Below, one piece after another: positions 24,568 to 34,952 of a stretch of DNA of 53,328 nt (the first letter of the stretch is position 1; every line of letters starts with the position of its first letter). This stretch comes from Comamonas sp. lk (GTDB lineage Bacteria; Pseudomonadota; Gammaproteobacteria; Burkholderiales; Burkholderiaceae_C). Both the position numbers and the translations under genes were made by a program. Location of the stretch: contig CAMAQV010000015.1 of the NCBI GenBank assembly GCA_945860595.1, positions 1-53,328 on the forward strand. Direction: 5' to 3'. The notes beneath the pieces were generated by a model that ran no database searches, was not told the origin of the DNA, and saw nothing but the letters and a program-made list of their open reading frames with translations.

Positions 24568-26378
24568 CAATCTTCCACCTGCAAAATAGCCAAGAACGCC
24601 TCTTGGGGGACTTCCACGGAGCCGATTTGCTTCATGCGTTTTTTACCGGCTTTTTGTTTCTCGAGGAGCTTGCGCTTGCGTGAAATATCGCCACCGTAGC
24701 ACTTGGCCAGCACGTTCTTGCGCAGGGCTTTGATTGTCTCACGCGCAATGATGTTGGCTCCGATGGCGGCCTGTATGGCCACGTCATACATCTGGCGCGA
24801 AATGATCTCGCGCATTTTCGTCACCACGGCCCGGCCCCGGTAGGTGGCCTGGCTGCGGTGCACGATGATGGACAGCGCGTCGACCTTTTCAGCGTTGAGC
24901 AAGATATCGACCTTGACCACATCCGAGGCACGGTATTCCTTGAACTCGTAGTCCATGGACGCATAACCCCGGCTCACCGATTTGAGCTTGTCAAAGAAGT
25001 CCAGCACGATCTCACCGAGCGGCATCTCATAGGTCAGCATCACCTGGCGGCCGTGGTAGGCCATATTCATCTGCACGCCGCGTTTCTGATTGGCCAGCGT
25101 CATCACCGAGCCGACGTACTCCTGCGGCATGTACAAATGCACAGTCACAATGGGTTCACGGATTTCGTCCAGACGGCCCTGGTCGGGCATCTTGGAGGGG
25201 TTTTCCACCATGCGTACCTCGCCGTCTACACCCACCACCTCGTAGACCACGCTGGGGGCGGTGGTGATCAGGTCCTGATCGAACTCGCGCTCCAAGCGCT
25301 CCTGCACAATTTCCATGTGCAAAAGCCCCAGAAAACCACAGCGAAAACCGAAGCCCAGCGCCTGCGACACTTCGGGCTCGTAGTGCAGCGATGAATCGTT
25401 GAGTTTCAACTTCTCCAGGCTGTCTCGCAGGCCTTCGTACTGGTTCGCCTCGGTCGGGTACAGGCCGGCAAAAACCTGGGGCTGGATTTCCTTGAAGCCC
25501 GGCAGCGCTTCAGTGGCCGTCGCCGCAGCGCCACCGGTTCCCGGCTTGATCAGGGTGATGGTGTCACCCACCTTGGCGGCCTGCAACTCGCGGATGCCGG
25601 CGATGATGTAACCCACCTCCCCCGCTTCCAAGGATGTTCGGGGCTCGTTGGCCGGTGTGAACACGCCCAGGTTATCGGCGTTGTACATGGTCCCGGTGGC
25701 CATCATCTTGAAGCGTTCGCCCTTTCCCAGGCGGCCATCGACCACGCGCACCAACATGACCACACCCACATAGGTATCAAACCAGCTGTCAACAATCATG
25801 GCACGCAAGGGGCCGTCCGGATTGCCTTTGGGCGCCGGAATGCGTGCCACGATGGCTTCCAGAATGTCTTGCACACCCATGCCCGATTTGGCCGAACACG
25901 GAATGGCGTCGGTGGCGTCGATGCCAATCACGTCTTCGATTTCAGCGCGCGCGTTATCTGGGTCGGCGTTGGGTAAATCCATTTTGTTGAGTACCGGAAC
26001 CACCTCCACGCCCAGATCCAGTGCCGTGTAGCAATTGGCCACGGTCTGTGCCTCTACGCCCTGACTGGCATCGACCACCAGCAAGGCCCCTTCGCACGCC
26101 GACAGGGAACGACTGACTTCATAGGAAAAATCGACGTGACCGGGGGTGTCGATCAGGTTGAGGTTGTAGACCTCGCCGTCTTTGGCGCGGTACTGCAGTG
26201 CCGCCGTTTGGGCCTTGATGGTGATACCGCGCTCTTTCTCAATATCCATCGAATCGAGCACCTGCTCCTGCATGTCCCGCGCCTCAAGTCCACCGCAATA
26301 CTGGATCAAACGGTCAGCCAGCGTCGATTTGCCGTGGTCAATGTGGGCAATGATGGAGAAATTTCGTATGTGCTGCAT
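24567..26378 (-). CDS. lepA: Translation elongation factor 4 (LepA)
   Basis: 603 residues, a ribosome-binding GTPase related to EF-G, thought to back-translocate or aid initiation. G motifs: AHIDHGKST (about 11-19), DTPGHVDF (G3) and NKMDLPNAD (G4); C-terminal EF4-specific domain at about 480-600 ends in [21 protein letters not shown]. Length equals the family norm. It is cotranscribed with lepB downstream; a terminator-like hairpin lies between it and degP upstream. Confidence 0.98.
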   Translation of the reverse strand: MQHIRNFSIIAHIDHGKSTLADRLIQYCGGLEARDMQEQVLDSMDIEKERGITIKAQTAALQYRAKDGEVYNLNLIDTPGHVDFSYEVSRSLSACEGALLVVDASQGVEAQTVANCYTALDLGVEVVPVLNKMDLPNADPDNARAEIEDVIGIDATDAIPCSAKSGMGVQDILEAIVARIPAPKGNPDGPLRAMIVDSWFDTYVGVVMLVRVVDGRLGKGERFKMMATGTMYNADNLGVFTPANEPRTSLEAGEVGYIIAGIRELQAAKVGDTITLIKPGTGGAAATATEALPGFKEIQPQVFAGLYPTEANQYEGLRDSLEKLKLNDSSLHYEPEVSQALGFGFRCGFLGLLHMEIVQERLEREFDQDLITTAPSVVYEVVGVDGEVRMVENPSKMPDQGRLDEIREPIVTVHLYMPQEYVGSVMTLANQKRGVQMNMAYHGRQVMLTYEMPLGEIVLDFFDKLKSVSRGYASMDYEFKEYRASDVVKVDILLNAEKVDALSIIVHRSQATYRGRAVVTKMREIISRQMYDVAIQAAIGANIIARETIKALRKNVLAKCYGGDISRKRKLLEKQKAGKKRMKQIGSVEVPQEAFLAILQVED

Positions 26379-26424
26379 CCAGAAGACTTCAGGCTAAGCG
26401 GACCAAAAAATGCCGGGAGGGCAG

Positions 26425-26460
26425 GCAAAGAAAAGGGCGCATCGGTCACTGACGCGCCCT
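26425..26460 (-). terminator. Probable terminator between degP and lepA
   Basis: On the minus strand AGGGCGCG and the downstream TGCGCCCT form a stem around a loop of about 12 nt, followed by TTTTCTTT. It lies about 65 bp after the degP stop, so lepA-lepB may have a separate promoter or depend on read-through. Confidence 0.6.
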
Positions 26461-26524
26461 CAGCCTTCACGCTCGGGGCAGGCGCCTTGCGCGCGGCCCG
26501 CCCAATTCTAACGAAACGGTCGCT

Positions 26525-27997
26525 CTACTTGCCCACACGCATGAGTGTGTACTGCGTCCACTCGCCCCGGCGGTACAAAACCACCAGCGGCTTGGACTTG
26601 TCGTGTTTGGCCAGTATGGCCTCCACCTCCTTGACACTGGCAACCTCGTTGCTGTCCATTTGCAAAATGATGTCTCCCTCGGTCAGACCGGCTTTGGCAG
26701 CCGCATCACTGGCCGCGTCGACGGCAACCCCAGCCTTGATTTTGAGTTCCTTGCGCTGCGCCTCGGTGAGCTCGCTCAAGGTCAATCCGTAGCCCTGGGT
26801 CACGGTGCTGGGTTTGGACTTGGGTGCCGGGGCAGCTGCTTTGGCCTCTGCCCGTTCCGACTCAATTTCTGCAATGGTGACTTGCAGCTCTTTAGGTGCA
26901 CCCTTGCGGAACACAGTCAGCGCACTGCGGGTTCCCGGCTTTGTGGCTCCAACAAAACGTGGCAGGTCCATCGATTTGTCAATCACCCTGCCATCGAACT
27001 TGATGATCACGTCACCCGGCTCCACCCCTGCCCTGTCAGCCGGGGAACCGGCTTCCACCGCCTTGACCAGCGCGCCGGTGCTTTTGCCCAGGCCCAGGGA
27101 CTCGGCAACTTCTTTGGAAACCTGGTCAATCGTTACGCCAATGCGCCCGCGCGATACACGCCCCTGGCTGCGCAACTGGTCGCTAACCCGGATGGCCTCA
27201 TCGATCGGAATGGAAAAAGAAATTCCCATGAATCCGCCCGAGCGTGAATAAATCTGGCTGTTGATGCCAACCACCTCGCCGCGCATATTGATCAGTGGTC
27301 CGCCGGAATTTCCGGGATTGATGGCAACGTCGGTCTGGATAAACGGCAGGAACTCGCCGGTATCGCGCTGCTTGGCACTCACAATGCCGGCGGTCACCGA
27401 ATTGTCCAGGCCAAAGGGGGATCCGATGGCCATAACCCACTCGCCCACTTTGAGACGGTTCACATCGCCCGTGCGCACAGCCGGCAAGCCCGCCGCGTCA
27501 ATCTTGACTACCGCCACATCGCTGCGCTTGTCGGAACCGATGATTTTGGCCTTGAATTCACGCTTGTCGGTCAAGGTCACGATCACCTCATCCGCGCCCT
27601 CCACCACATGCGCATTGGTCATGATTAAGCCGTCTGATGTCAGAAAAAAACCAGAGCCCACACCACGCGGTTGATCCTTGGGCTGCTCGTCTTGCTGCGG
27701 CGCGCGCTGGCGGGGCCCCGGACGCGGCATATTCGGCGCAGGCAAGCCGAACCGGCGGAAAAACTCCAGCATCTCCTCCTCGCCAGGGTTGGCCTGGGAG
27801 GAGCGGGGTTGGACTTTTTCTGTCGTCCGGATGTTTACCACCGACGGTCCCACCTGCTCGACCAGATCGGTGAAGTCGGGCAAGGCGCGTGCCTGCGCCA
27901 GAGCAGCATCACCAATAAAACTCCCAAGCAAACCAGCCGCCAGCAGGCAGGCACTCAGCCAGCTGCGTGCAATCAAAACATTCCTCATCGACATCAT
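26525..27997 (-). CDS. Periplasmic serine protease/chaperone, DegP (MucD) family
   Basis: 490 residues from ATG 27997, with GGAG five bases upstream. A signal peptide (about 1-35, ending ALAQA) leads to a trypsin-like domain with His130 (TNAHVV), Asp160 (KRSDVAVV) and Ser231 (GNSGGPL), then two PDZ domains (about 290-380 and 400-485). DegP/MucD degrades misfolded periplasmic proteins and dampens the sigma-E envelope stress response. In related genomes it follows rpoE-rseA-rseB; here it directly follows a small membrane protein gene (15 bp). A loop rich in Pro and Gln (about 88-112) matches the Q-linker of the family. Confidence 0.94.
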   Translation of the reverse strand: MMSMRNVLIARSWLSACLLAAGLLGSFIGDAALAQARALPDFTDLVEQVGPSVVNIRTTEKVQPRSSQANPGEEEMLEFFRRFGLPAPNMPRPGPRQRAPQQDEQPKDQPRGVGSGFFLTSDGLIMTNAHVVEGADEVIVTLTDKREFKAKIIGSDKRSDVAVVKIDAAGLPAVRTGDVNRLKVGEWVMAIGSPFGLDNSVTAGIVSAKQRDTGEFLPFIQTDVAINPGNSGGPLINMRGEVVGINSQIYSRSGGFMGISFSIPIDEAIRVSDQLRSQGRVSRGRIGVTIDQVSKEVAESLGLGKSTGALVKAVEAGSPADRAGVEPGDVIIKFDGRVIDKSMDLPRFVGATKPGTRSALTVFRKGAPKELQVTIAEIESERAEAKAAAPAPKSKPSTVTQGYGLTLSELTEAQRKELKIKAGVAVDAASDAAAKAGLTEGDIILQMDSNEVASVKEVEAILAKHDKSKPLVVLYRRGEWTQYTLMRVGK

Positions 27998-28012
27998 GCG
28001 TTCTCCATCAGA

Positions 28013-28492
28013 TCAAAAGCCCTGCCCCAATGGGCCGACAACCGCCGGATCATGTGCGGCTGTGGCGGAAAAAATCAAGGCTCTGCGCAACGGATACCAG
28101 TTCTTTGCGTACGCTTTACGTCGCAGCCACAGCCACTCCCGGCTACCGCCTGGCAGTTGCACCTGCAGCAGCATCCACAGTTGCAGATCCATCACCCAAT
28201 GCACCGAACAGAGCGCATCGTCCTTCTCAAACGACCAGAACCAATTTTGACCGTCCCACCGCAAGACGGCAACGGCACGCACCATTTGAGAACATCGGGC
28301 CAGGTACAAGGTCAAGCCCAGGGAAGAAGCAAGAACCCCGGCTGCCCAGATGCCGTTGACGGGGGACTGTAACGCTCCGCACCCGACAAGGCCCGCAATG
28401 CTCGCAATAACCATGCAAGTCAAAGCCGCAGCGATGAAGGCATCACCGCCCGAAACGGAGGCATTCACCGTCACCGCCGAAGGACCATCCAT
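28013..28492 (-). CDS. Small inner-membrane protein, YgfX-like arrangement
   Basis: 159 residues with two hydrophobic helices near the start (about 18-40 and 48-66) and a soluble tail (FWSFEKDD, DLQLWMLLQVQL, REWLWLRRKAYAKNWYPLRRAL). The pattern of two helices followed by a Trp-rich domain ending in an LRRAL stretch recalls YgfX-type proteins, but the match is loose. Genes of this kind commonly sit after fabF in Burkholderiales. Start is 30 bp after the fabF stop; degP follows 15 bp after its stop. Function unknown. Confidence 0.65.
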   Translation of the reverse strand: MDGPSAVTVNASVSGGDAFIAAALTCMVIASIAGLVGCGALQSPVNGIWAAGVLASSLGLTLYLARCSQMVRAVAVLRWDGQNWFWSFEKDDALCSVHWVMDLQLWMLLQVQLPGGSREWLWLRRKAYAKNWYPLRRALIFSATAAHDPAVVGPLGQGF

Positions 28493-28522
28493 CCGATGCT
28501 GCCTACCAAAGAAAACAGGGGG

Positions 28523-29767
28523 TTAAAGGCGCTTGAAAACCAGGCTGCCGTTGGTACCGCCGAAGCCGAAGTTGTTTTTGATGGCGACGTCGATACGCAT
28601 ATCCCGCGCGGTATTGGCGCAGTAATCCAGGTCGCACTCCGGATCCTGGTTGAAGATATTGATAGTCGGCGGACTCACCTGGTGGTGCAAGGCCAGGACC
28701 GTGAACACCGACTCGAGTCCACCGGCACCGCCTAACAAATGACCGGTCATCGATTTGGTGGAATTCACCACCACCGATTTGGCATGCGCACCTAGCGTAG
28801 CCTTGATGGCATTGGATTCGTTGACATCGCCCAGGGGGGTTGATGTACCGTGGGCGTTCAGGTACTGCACGGCGTCCGGATTGAGTCCGGCATTGCGCAA
28901 GGCACCGAGCATGGCACGGCGCGGGCCCTCCATGCTGGGGGCGGTCATGTGGCCGGCATCGGCGCTCATGCCAAAGCCAGCCAACTCGGCATATATCTTT
29001 GCGCCCCGGGCTTTGGCGTGTTCATATTCTTCGAGAACCATCACGCCGGCGCCCTCGCCCAGCACAAAACCGTCCCGGTCCTTATCCCAGGGACGCGATG
29101 CAGTAGTTGGGTCATCGTTTCGCGTACTCAGGGCACGCATGGCGGCAAAGCCACCCACGCCCAGGGGCGAAACGGTGGCCTCGGAACCGCCGGCAACAAT
29201 CACATCGGCGTCGCCGTACTCGATCATCCGCCCAGCCTCACCGATGCAATGCAAACCCGTGGTGCAGGCCGTAACAATGGCGATGTTGGGGCCTTTGAAG
29301 CCATACCGGATCGATACGTGGCCAGCAATCATGTTAATGATCGATGCAGGTACGAAAAATGGGGAAATCCGCCGCGCACCGCGGGCTGTGAATTCAGCAT
29401 GGGTTGCCTCAATCATGGGCAGTCCACCTATGCCGGAGCCGATCACGCAACCGATGCGGGTGGCTTCCTCGTCGCCTAATTCGTCCCCGGTCTTCAAACC
29501 CGCATCTGCGACGGCCTGACTGGCGGCGGCAATACCGTAGTGGATGAACGTGTCCATGGTGCGCGCCTCTTTGGCACTCATGTACGCCTCGACATCGAAA
29601 CCGCGAACCTCGCCCGCGATTTGACAGGAAAAGGTGCTGGCGTCGAATTTGGTGATCCGGTCAATACCGGACTGCCCCGACAGCAAGCGGGACCACGCTT
29701 GCTCCACGGTATTTCCGACCGGGCTGATACAGCCCAAGCCGGTTATAACTACGCGGCGGCGCGTCAT
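28523..29767 (-). CDS. fabF: Beta-ketoacyl-ACP synthase II
   Basis: 414 residues. FabF elongates fatty acyl-ACP with malonyl-ACP (type II synthesis) and is responsible for temperature-dependent unsaturated chain length. Catalytic triad: Cys in VTACTTGLHCIGE (about 165), His in NAHGTSTPLGD (about 305) and His in KSMTGHLLGGAGG (about 341). N-terminus MTRRRVVITGLGCISPVG is standard. acpP lies 68 bp upstream, the usual pairing. Confidence 0.98.
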   Translation of the reverse strand: MTRRRVVITGLGCISPVGNTVEQAWSRLLSGQSGIDRITKFDASTFSCQIAGEVRGFDVEAYMSAKEARTMDTFIHYGIAAASQAVADAGLKTGDELGDEEATRIGCVIGSGIGGLPMIEATHAEFTARGARRISPFFVPASIINMIAGHVSIRYGFKGPNIAIVTACTTGLHCIGEAGRMIEYGDADVIVAGGSEATVSPLGVGGFAAMRALSTRNDDPTTASRPWDKDRDGFVLGEGAGVMVLEEYEHAKARGAKIYAELAGFGMSADAGHMTAPSMEGPRRAMLGALRNAGLNPDAVQYLNAHGTSTPLGDVNESNAIKATLGAHAKSVVVNSTKSMTGHLLGGAGGLESVFTVLALHHQVSPPTINIFNQDPECDLDYCANTARDMRIDVAIKNNFGFGGTNGSLVFKRL

Positions 29768-29835
29768 AGACGGACTTTCATGGCGGCAATAGCGCGCGCA
29801 TCAGCCCCGCGCAAACCCAGCGGGACGGCGCACCA

Positions 29836-30105
<270 letters not shown>

Positions 30106-30191
30106 TCATTCTACCCACGCAGCAAGCATGCTCGGCTCGTGGGCCCGCCGGACGGATGGTGCGGCGGACTGGCTGGTGCAGCACCCGCAAT

Positions 30192-30947
30192 TTACATGTG
30201 CATGCCACCGTTGATATGTATTTCCTGGCCGCTGACATAGCCCGCTTGGGGCGACGCCAAATAGGCCACTAGTTGGGCGACTTCCTGCGCCTGCCCCAGG
30301 CGGCCCACCGGAATTTGGGCCATCAAGGCCGCCTGCTGCTCAGAACTCAGGGCGGCCGTCATGTCGGTTTCAATGAAACCAGGGGCGACGCAGTTGACCG
30401 TAATGCCCCGCGAACCCAACTCGCGCGCCAGGGCCCGGGTCATGCCGGCCACACCGGCTTTGGAGGCCGCGTAATTCGCTTGCCCGGCGTTGCCCATGGC
30501 ACCGACCACCGAGGTGATGTTCACGATGCGACCGTAGCGCTGCTTCATCATGGTGCGCGACACCGCGCGGGTCATGCGGAACACGCCCTTGAGGTTGGCG
30601 TCCATCACGGCATCCCAGTCGGCGTCTTTCATGCGCATCAGCAGCATGTCGCGGGTAATGCCGGCGTTGTTTACCAGCACCTGCACAGCGCCCGCTTCCT
30701 GAACCAGCTCGTTAACCAAGACCTCTCCCGCAGCCACGTCGGTTACGTCCAGAACCGCGCCGCGGCAACCCGCAAACGCGGAAAGAGCGGCGGTGATCCC
30801 GTCCGCACCCGCAGGGCTGGTGGCTGTGCCCAGTACGCGCATGCCCTGGCGCGCCAGCTGCAGCGCAATGGCCGCGCCGATGCCGCGCGACGCGCCAGTT
30901 ACCAGTGCCACCTGGGCTTGTGCCACCGCGTTGGCCTCGGTCGTCAT
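30192..30947 (-). CDS. fabG: 3-oxoacyl-ACP reductase
   Basis: 251 residues, short-chain dehydrogenase fold. FabG reduces beta-ketoacyl-ACP with NADPH in fatty acid elongation. Seen: cofactor loop VTGASRGIGAAIA (about 17-29), NNAGITRD (about 90), catalytic Tyr and Lys in YAASKAGVAGMTRAL (about 160) and the C-terminal GYVSGQEIHINGGMHM. The start overlaps the fabD stop by 4 bp (30944-30947). Confidence 0.97.
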   Translation of the reverse strand: MTTEANAVAQAQVALVTGASRGIGAAIALQLARQGMRVLGTATSPAGADGITAALSAFAGCRGAVLDVTDVAAGEVLVNELVQEAGAVQVLVNNAGITRDMLLMRMKDADWDAVMDANLKGVFRMTRAVSRTMMKQRYGRIVNITSVVGAMGNAGQANYAASKAGVAGMTRALARELGSRGITVNCVAPGFIETDMTAALSSEQQAALMAQIPVGRLGQAQEVAQLVAYLASPQAGYVSGQEIHINGGMHM

Positions 30948-31894
30948 TGCAAAGCCTCCCGGGTCTCCGAAAGTGAGTTGGGGTCCGCCACCACGAGTGC
31001 CGTCAGCGCCGGGTCAATCCGCTTGCACAGCCCCGCCAGCACCTTGCCGGGGCCACACTCAACGACGTGCTGCACCCCGCGCGCCTGTATCGCGCGCACG
31101 CACTCGACCCAGCGCACCGCGCCAAAGGCCTGTCGGAACAAGGCGTCCCGGATGCCGTGCGGCGTGTCCATGACTGCCACATCGACGTTATTCACCAGCG
31201 TGATGGCAGGCGTTTGTAAATCCAGCGCCGCCAAAGCGTGCTTCAGGCGCTCTGCTGCAGGCCGCATCAAGCTACTGTGAAAAGGTGCGGAAACCGGCAG
31301 AGGCAAGGCGCGCTTGGCACCCAGGCTTTTGAGTACCTCGCTGGCCTTCTCAACGGCTGCACGGCTACCGGCGATCACGGTTTGCGCCGGATCGTTGAAA
31401 TTCACGGCTTCGACCACTTCAGCGCTGCCAGCCGGGTAGGAGCCGGTCACCTCCAGACAGGTGGCGACGACCTGTGCCGCATCCATACCCAGGATCGCGG
31501 CCATGGCGCCCGTGCCCACAGGCACCGCCTCCTGCATGGCCTGGGCCCGCAAACGCACCAGCGGCACCGCCTGCGCCAAGGTCAGCACACCGGCTGCCAC
31601 GAGCGCGGAATATTCGCCCAAAGAATGTCCGGCGACCGCGACGGGTGCCTGGCCGACCTCATGCATCCAGACCCGGTACGCAGCCACGCCAGCGACCAGC
31701 ATCACCGGCTGGGTATTGGTGGTCAAACCCAGCGCCTCTTTCGGCCCCTCGTGGATCAAGGCAGCAAGGTCTTCACCCAGCGCCGTCGAGGCCTCGTCGA
31801 GGGTCTGCCGAACCACGGGGTGCCCGCCCCAGGCGTCCAACATACCCACCGACTGGGAGCCCTGGCCGGGAAAAACACATGCAAATGGCTTCAT
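30944..31894 (-). CDS. fabD: Malonyl-CoA:ACP transacylase
   Basis: 316 residues from ATG 31894 (MKPFACVFPGQGSQSVGM); the frame is open further upstream through fabH but only in an overlapping frame. FabD loads malonate from CoA onto ACP. The nucleophile Ser91 is in AGHSLGEYSALVAAG, the second active-site His in SAPFHSSLM (about 206), and QGSQ (11-14) forms part of the oxyanion site. Located between fabH and fabG as usual. Confidence 0.97.
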   Translation of the reverse strand: MKPFACVFPGQGSQSVGMLDAWGGHPVVRQTLDEASTALGEDLAALIHEGPKEALGLTTNTQPVMLVAGVAAYRVWMHEVGQAPVAVAGHSLGEYSALVAAGVLTLAQAVPLVRLRAQAMQEAVPVGTGAMAAILGMDAAQVVATCLEVTGSYPAGSAEVVEAVNFNDPAQTVIAGSRAAVEKASEVLKSLGAKRALPLPVSAPFHSSLMRPAAERLKHALAALDLQTPAITLVNNVDVAVMDTPHGIRDALFRQAFGAVRWVECVRAIQARGVQHVVECGPGKVLAGLCKRIDPALTALVVADPNSLSETREALQ

Positions 31895-31919
31895 AACAAA
31901 TCGATGCAAAAACAGAAAA

Positions 31920-32897
31920 CTACAGAGTGAGTAACACCGCGCCCCAGGCAAACCCACCGCCAACGCCTTCGAGCAAAACCGTCTGGCCGGGCTGTATCTG
32001 ACCGCTGCGCACGGCGCCGTCCAGCGCCAACGGTATCGATGCGGCCGAGGTGTTGCCATGCTGGTCCACACTGACCACCACTTTGTCCATGGGTAGCTTG
32101 AGTTTGCGCGCGGTGCTTTGCATGATGCGAATATTGGCCTGGTGTGGCACCAGCCAATCGATATCGGCCTCCGTCTTGCCGGCCTTGGCGAGCACCGTAC
32201 GGGCGCATTCTTCCAGCACCCCCACCGCCAACTTGAAGACCGCCTGGCCATCCATCTGCAACAAAGGCGTGCCGGACACCTGGCCACCGCTGACGTGCCC
32301 CGGAACACACAGCAAATCCACATGCCGCCCATCGGCGTGGATATCGGTGGCCAGGATGCCCGGCGTATCCGAAGCCTCCAGCACCACCGCGCCCGCGCCA
32401 TCACCGAACAGCACGCAAGTAGTACGGTCCTGAAAATCAAGTAGACGAGAAAAAATCTCTGTCCCCACCACAAGGGCACAGCGCGCTGATCCGGTACGGA
32501 TCATGGCGTCGGCAACAGTGAGGGCGTAAATGAAACCACTGCATACGGCCTGCACATCAAAAGCCGCACCACCGGCAGCACCCAGCTTACTTTGCAAAAT
32601 ACAGGCAGTCGACGGGAAAACCATATCCGGCGTCGAGGTGGCCACAATGATCAGGTCCACATCGCTTGCGCTGCGACCTGCTGCCTGGAGCGCCTGGCGG
32701 CAGGCCTGCAAGGCCAAATCACTGCTAAAGACACCGGCATCGGCAAAGTGGCGCGCCCGGATACCGGTACGCTCGACGATCCAGTCCTCCGAACTCTCTA
32801 CACCCTGGGCCGCCAGCTGCGCCACCAGATCGGCATTGGCCAAACGACGCGGAGGAAGGTAGCTGCCAGTTCCGGTGATGCGGGAATAGTGTGTCAT
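31920..32897 (-). CDS. fabH: Beta-ketoacyl-ACP synthase III
   Basis: 325 residues. FabH starts fatty acid synthesis by condensing acetyl-CoA (or another primer) with malonyl-ACP. Catalytic Cys119 lies in [14 protein letters not shown], His in [10 protein letters not shown] and Asn in [13 protein letters not shown]. Length is typical. It lies 29 bp after the plsX stop and 25 bp before fabD. Confidence 0.98.
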   Translation of the reverse strand: MTHYSRITGTGSYLPPRRLANADLVAQLAAQGVESSEDWIVERTGIRARHFADAGVFSSDLALQACRQALQAAGRSASDVDLIIVATSTPDMVFPSTACILQSKLGAAGGAAFDVQAVCSGFIYALTVADAMIRTGSARCALVVGTEIFSRLLDFQDRTTCVLFGDGAGAVVLEASDTPGILATDIHADGRHVDLLCVPGHVSGGQVSGTPLLQMDGQAVFKLAVGVLEECARTVLAKAGKTEADIDWLVPHQANIRIMQSTARKLKLPMDKVVVSVDQHGNTSAASIPLALDGAVRSGQIQPGQTVLLEGVGGGFAWGAVLLTL

Positions 32898-32926
32898 GCA
32901 GTCGAATGGAATGGATGTCTGAGCCT

Positions 32927-33952
32927 TCAGTTCCCCGCAGCGGGTACCGTCAGCAAGGGTGCTGCCCGGGCAACCCGGACTTTGACGCGGTCAAGCAAAT
33001 CGTATCTGGCGGCATCATAAGCCCGCTCCAACGCATAGCAGAAAGCCCTTACATCTGCAGAACCGTGGCTCTTGAAGACCAACCCGCGCAGCCCGAGAAG
33101 GGCCCCACCGTTGTACTGACCGGCATCCAACCGGGCTTTAATGGCCATCAGCACTGGACGCGCCAGCAGGCCCATAGCCATGGTCAGCCAGCTACGCCGG
33201 AACTCCTGCTTGATAAAGCTGCCGATCATGGTGGCCACCCCCTCGCCGGTCTTGAGCGCAACGTTGCCCACAAAGCCATCGCAGACCACCAAATCCACGG
33301 TACCGGCACAGATATCGTCGCCTTCGACATTGCCGTAAAAATTCAGGTCACCCGCAGCGGCGGCTGCACGCAGCAATTCGCCGGTCTGCTTGATCATCTC
33401 ATTGCCCTTGATGGCTTCCTCGCCAATATTGAGCAGACCCACAGTCGGCGCGTCGTTGCCGCTGACTACCGATACCAGTGCCGAGCCCATGACCGCGAAC
33501 TGCAGCAGGTGTTCCGCAGAGCAATCCACATTGGCGCCCAAATCCAGCACCGTGCTCGCCCCGCCGCGCGCATTTGGAATCTGGGCCGCAATCGCGGGGC
33601 GCTCAATGCCATCCAGCGTTTTGAGCACATAGCGGGAAATTGCCATTAACGCACCGGTATTACCGGCCGACACCGCCGCATGCGCTGCGCCCGACTTGAC
33701 CTGCTCCACCGCTACGCGCATGGAGGAGTCCTTCTTCTTGCGCAAAGCCACTTCCAGCGGGTCGTCCATGGCCACCACTTCAGTGGCCACGACACGCTCG
33801 GCGCGCGGGTGAGAAAAATCAGCGATTGCGAGCTGCGTGCCCACCAAAATGACCCGGGCCTGCGGATGTTTGTTAAGAAACTGGCGGCAGGCGGCCAAGG
33901 TGACAGCGGGTCCGTGGTCACCACCCATGCAGTCAACGGCTATCGTGTGCAT
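32927..33952 (-). CDS. plsX: Phosphate acyltransferase PlsX
   Basis: 341 residues from ATG 33952 ([15 protein letters not shown]); a further 12 codons upstream are in frame but outside the family. PlsX makes acyl-phosphate from acyl-ACP for PlsY, the first step of membrane phospholipid synthesis. Signatures: [51 protein letters not shown] and [15 protein letters not shown]. An rpmF terminator-like hairpin lies in the 99-bp gap upstream, although rpmF-plsX are otherwise commonly linked. Confidence 0.97.
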   Translation of the reverse strand: MHTIAVDCMGGDHGPAVTLAACRQFLNKHPQARVILVGTQLAIADFSHPRAERVVATEVVAMDDPLEVALRKKKDSSMRVAVEQVKSGAAHAAVSAGNTGALMAISRYVLKTLDGIERPAIAAQIPNARGGASTVLDLGANVDCSAEHLLQFAVMGSALVSVVSGNDAPTVGLLNIGEEAIKGNEMIKQTGELLRAAAAAGDLNFYGNVEGDDICAGTVDLVVCDGFVGNVALKTGEGVATMIGSFIKQEFRRSWLTMAMGLLARPVLMAIKARLDAGQYNGGALLGLRGLVFKSHGSADVRAFCYALERAYDAARYDLLDRVKVRVARAAPLLTVPAAGN

Positions 33953-33990
33953 GCTGAAATGACGGAATGGAAAATGGGTGCAATGCAAAA

Positions 33991-34029
33991 ACTAAAAAGC
34001 CCGACGCTACATGTTCCGCATCGGGCTTG
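33991..34029 (-). terminator. Terminator or attenuator between rpmF and plsX
   Basis: On the minus strand AAGCCCGA pairs with TCGGGCTT around a 16-nt loop, followed by TTTTTAGTTTTTG. It starts about 22 bp after the rpmF stop and could limit read-through from ribosomal protein L32 into the lipid genes. Confidence 0.75.
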
Positions 34030-34051
34030 AGGGGGATCAGAACCCCGGCTA

Positions 34052-34234
34052 TCAGGCTTCTGTCTTGGTCTTGATGACTTTGCGTCCGCGGTAAAAGCCA
34101 GTGGGGCTGATGTGGTGGCGCAAATGCACTTCGCCCGTGGTGGGCTCCAGCGCGATACCGGGGACAACCAGCGCGTTGTGTGAACGGTGCATGCCGCGCT
34201 TGGATGGTGACTTCTTGTTTTGCTGGACTGCCAT
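34052..34234 (-). CDS. rpmF: Ribosomal protein L32
   Basis: 60 residues from ATG 34234 ([17 protein letters not shown]), after a GGAG site. L32 is a small 50S subunit protein near the exit tunnel; [17 protein letters not shown] is conserved. No zinc-binding cysteines are present (the so-called C-minus form). It lies between the DUF177 gene and plsX as is common in bacteria. Confidence 0.98.
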   Translation of the reverse strand: MAVQQNKKSPSKRGMHRSHNALVVPGIALEPTTGEVHLRHHISPTGFYRGRKVIKTKTEA

Positions 34235-34375
34235 GGTGGGCTCCTGAACGAAAACGCTGCCAAAAGCGGCGGCGAAAAATGGTGGACATTGCGCGGACAA
34301 GACAGCGCGGAAAGCCTGGGAGTATAGCCGAGCGCGATACCACGCTGCCTAGCCACTGCCACTGCAGTACCCGGC

Positions 34376-34927
34376 TTAGTCCTTGGGAGATGTCCGTTTG
34401 AAGTGGGCCAGAACCGCAAATGGATTCACAGACTCCGGCGCTGCGGCATCGAAGTCCGGGTCCACCACGGAAAAACGCGGTATTTCGGGACAGGTTTCAT
34501 GCATGGGCACCAGCGGCATCGCCATGAGCAACTCATCTTCCACCAACTCCATAAGATCGAACTGGCGCGCAAACACCAGGACATCTTCGTCAGACGCTTC
34601 GTCTTCCACGGCGGCCAGGGCCTCGTTGGCAACAAAGCGAAAGTCCCGCTCAAAGGCAAGCCCGACCCGGGCCGGGCGCAAGCAGCGCTGGCATTCCAAG
34701 GTCAGCTGGCATTGTCCGCTGGCATGCAACCAGACTTGCGGATGGCCGGTGGCGTCAAAACGCTCACTGCCGCTGACGCTGAAATGCGCATCCATCTCGT
34801 GCGCAGCATCCACAGACTGGGCATACAGGCGGGGCAGATCGGCAATCGGCGTGCTGCCCGACAGCTGCTCGCCGGAGCGGGCGAACGCCGCCAGCGGCAG
34901 CATTCTGGGATCGTAGGTGCTGGTCAT
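34376..34927 (-). CDS. DUF177 (YceD) protein
   Basis: 183 residues from ATG 34927 (MTSTYDPRML). YceD/DUF177 proteins act in 23S rRNA accumulation in E. coli and plants and are almost always just upstream of rpmF, as here. Conserved: the CQRCLRP pair of cysteines (about 99-105), an acidic stretch (EDEASDEDVLVF) and LVEDELLMAMPLVPMHETC, then NPFAVLAHFK near the end. It is divergent from maf with 25 bp between starts. Confidence 0.93.
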   Translation of the reverse strand: MTSTYDPRMLPLAAFARSGEQLSGSTPIADLPRLYAQSVDAAHEMDAHFSVSGSERFDATGHPQVWLHASGQCQLTLECQRCLRPARVGLAFERDFRFVANEALAAVEDEASDEDVLVFARQFDLMELVEDELLMAMPLVPMHETCPEIPRFSVVDPDFDAAAPESVNPFAVLAHFKRTSPKD

Positions 34928-34952
34928 CGGGTCAGTGTAAGAGAATCCGCGC

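Noticed and set aside
31895..32479. Long N-terminal extension of the fabD frame
   Set aside because: It lies over fabH; the conserved FabD start is at 31894.
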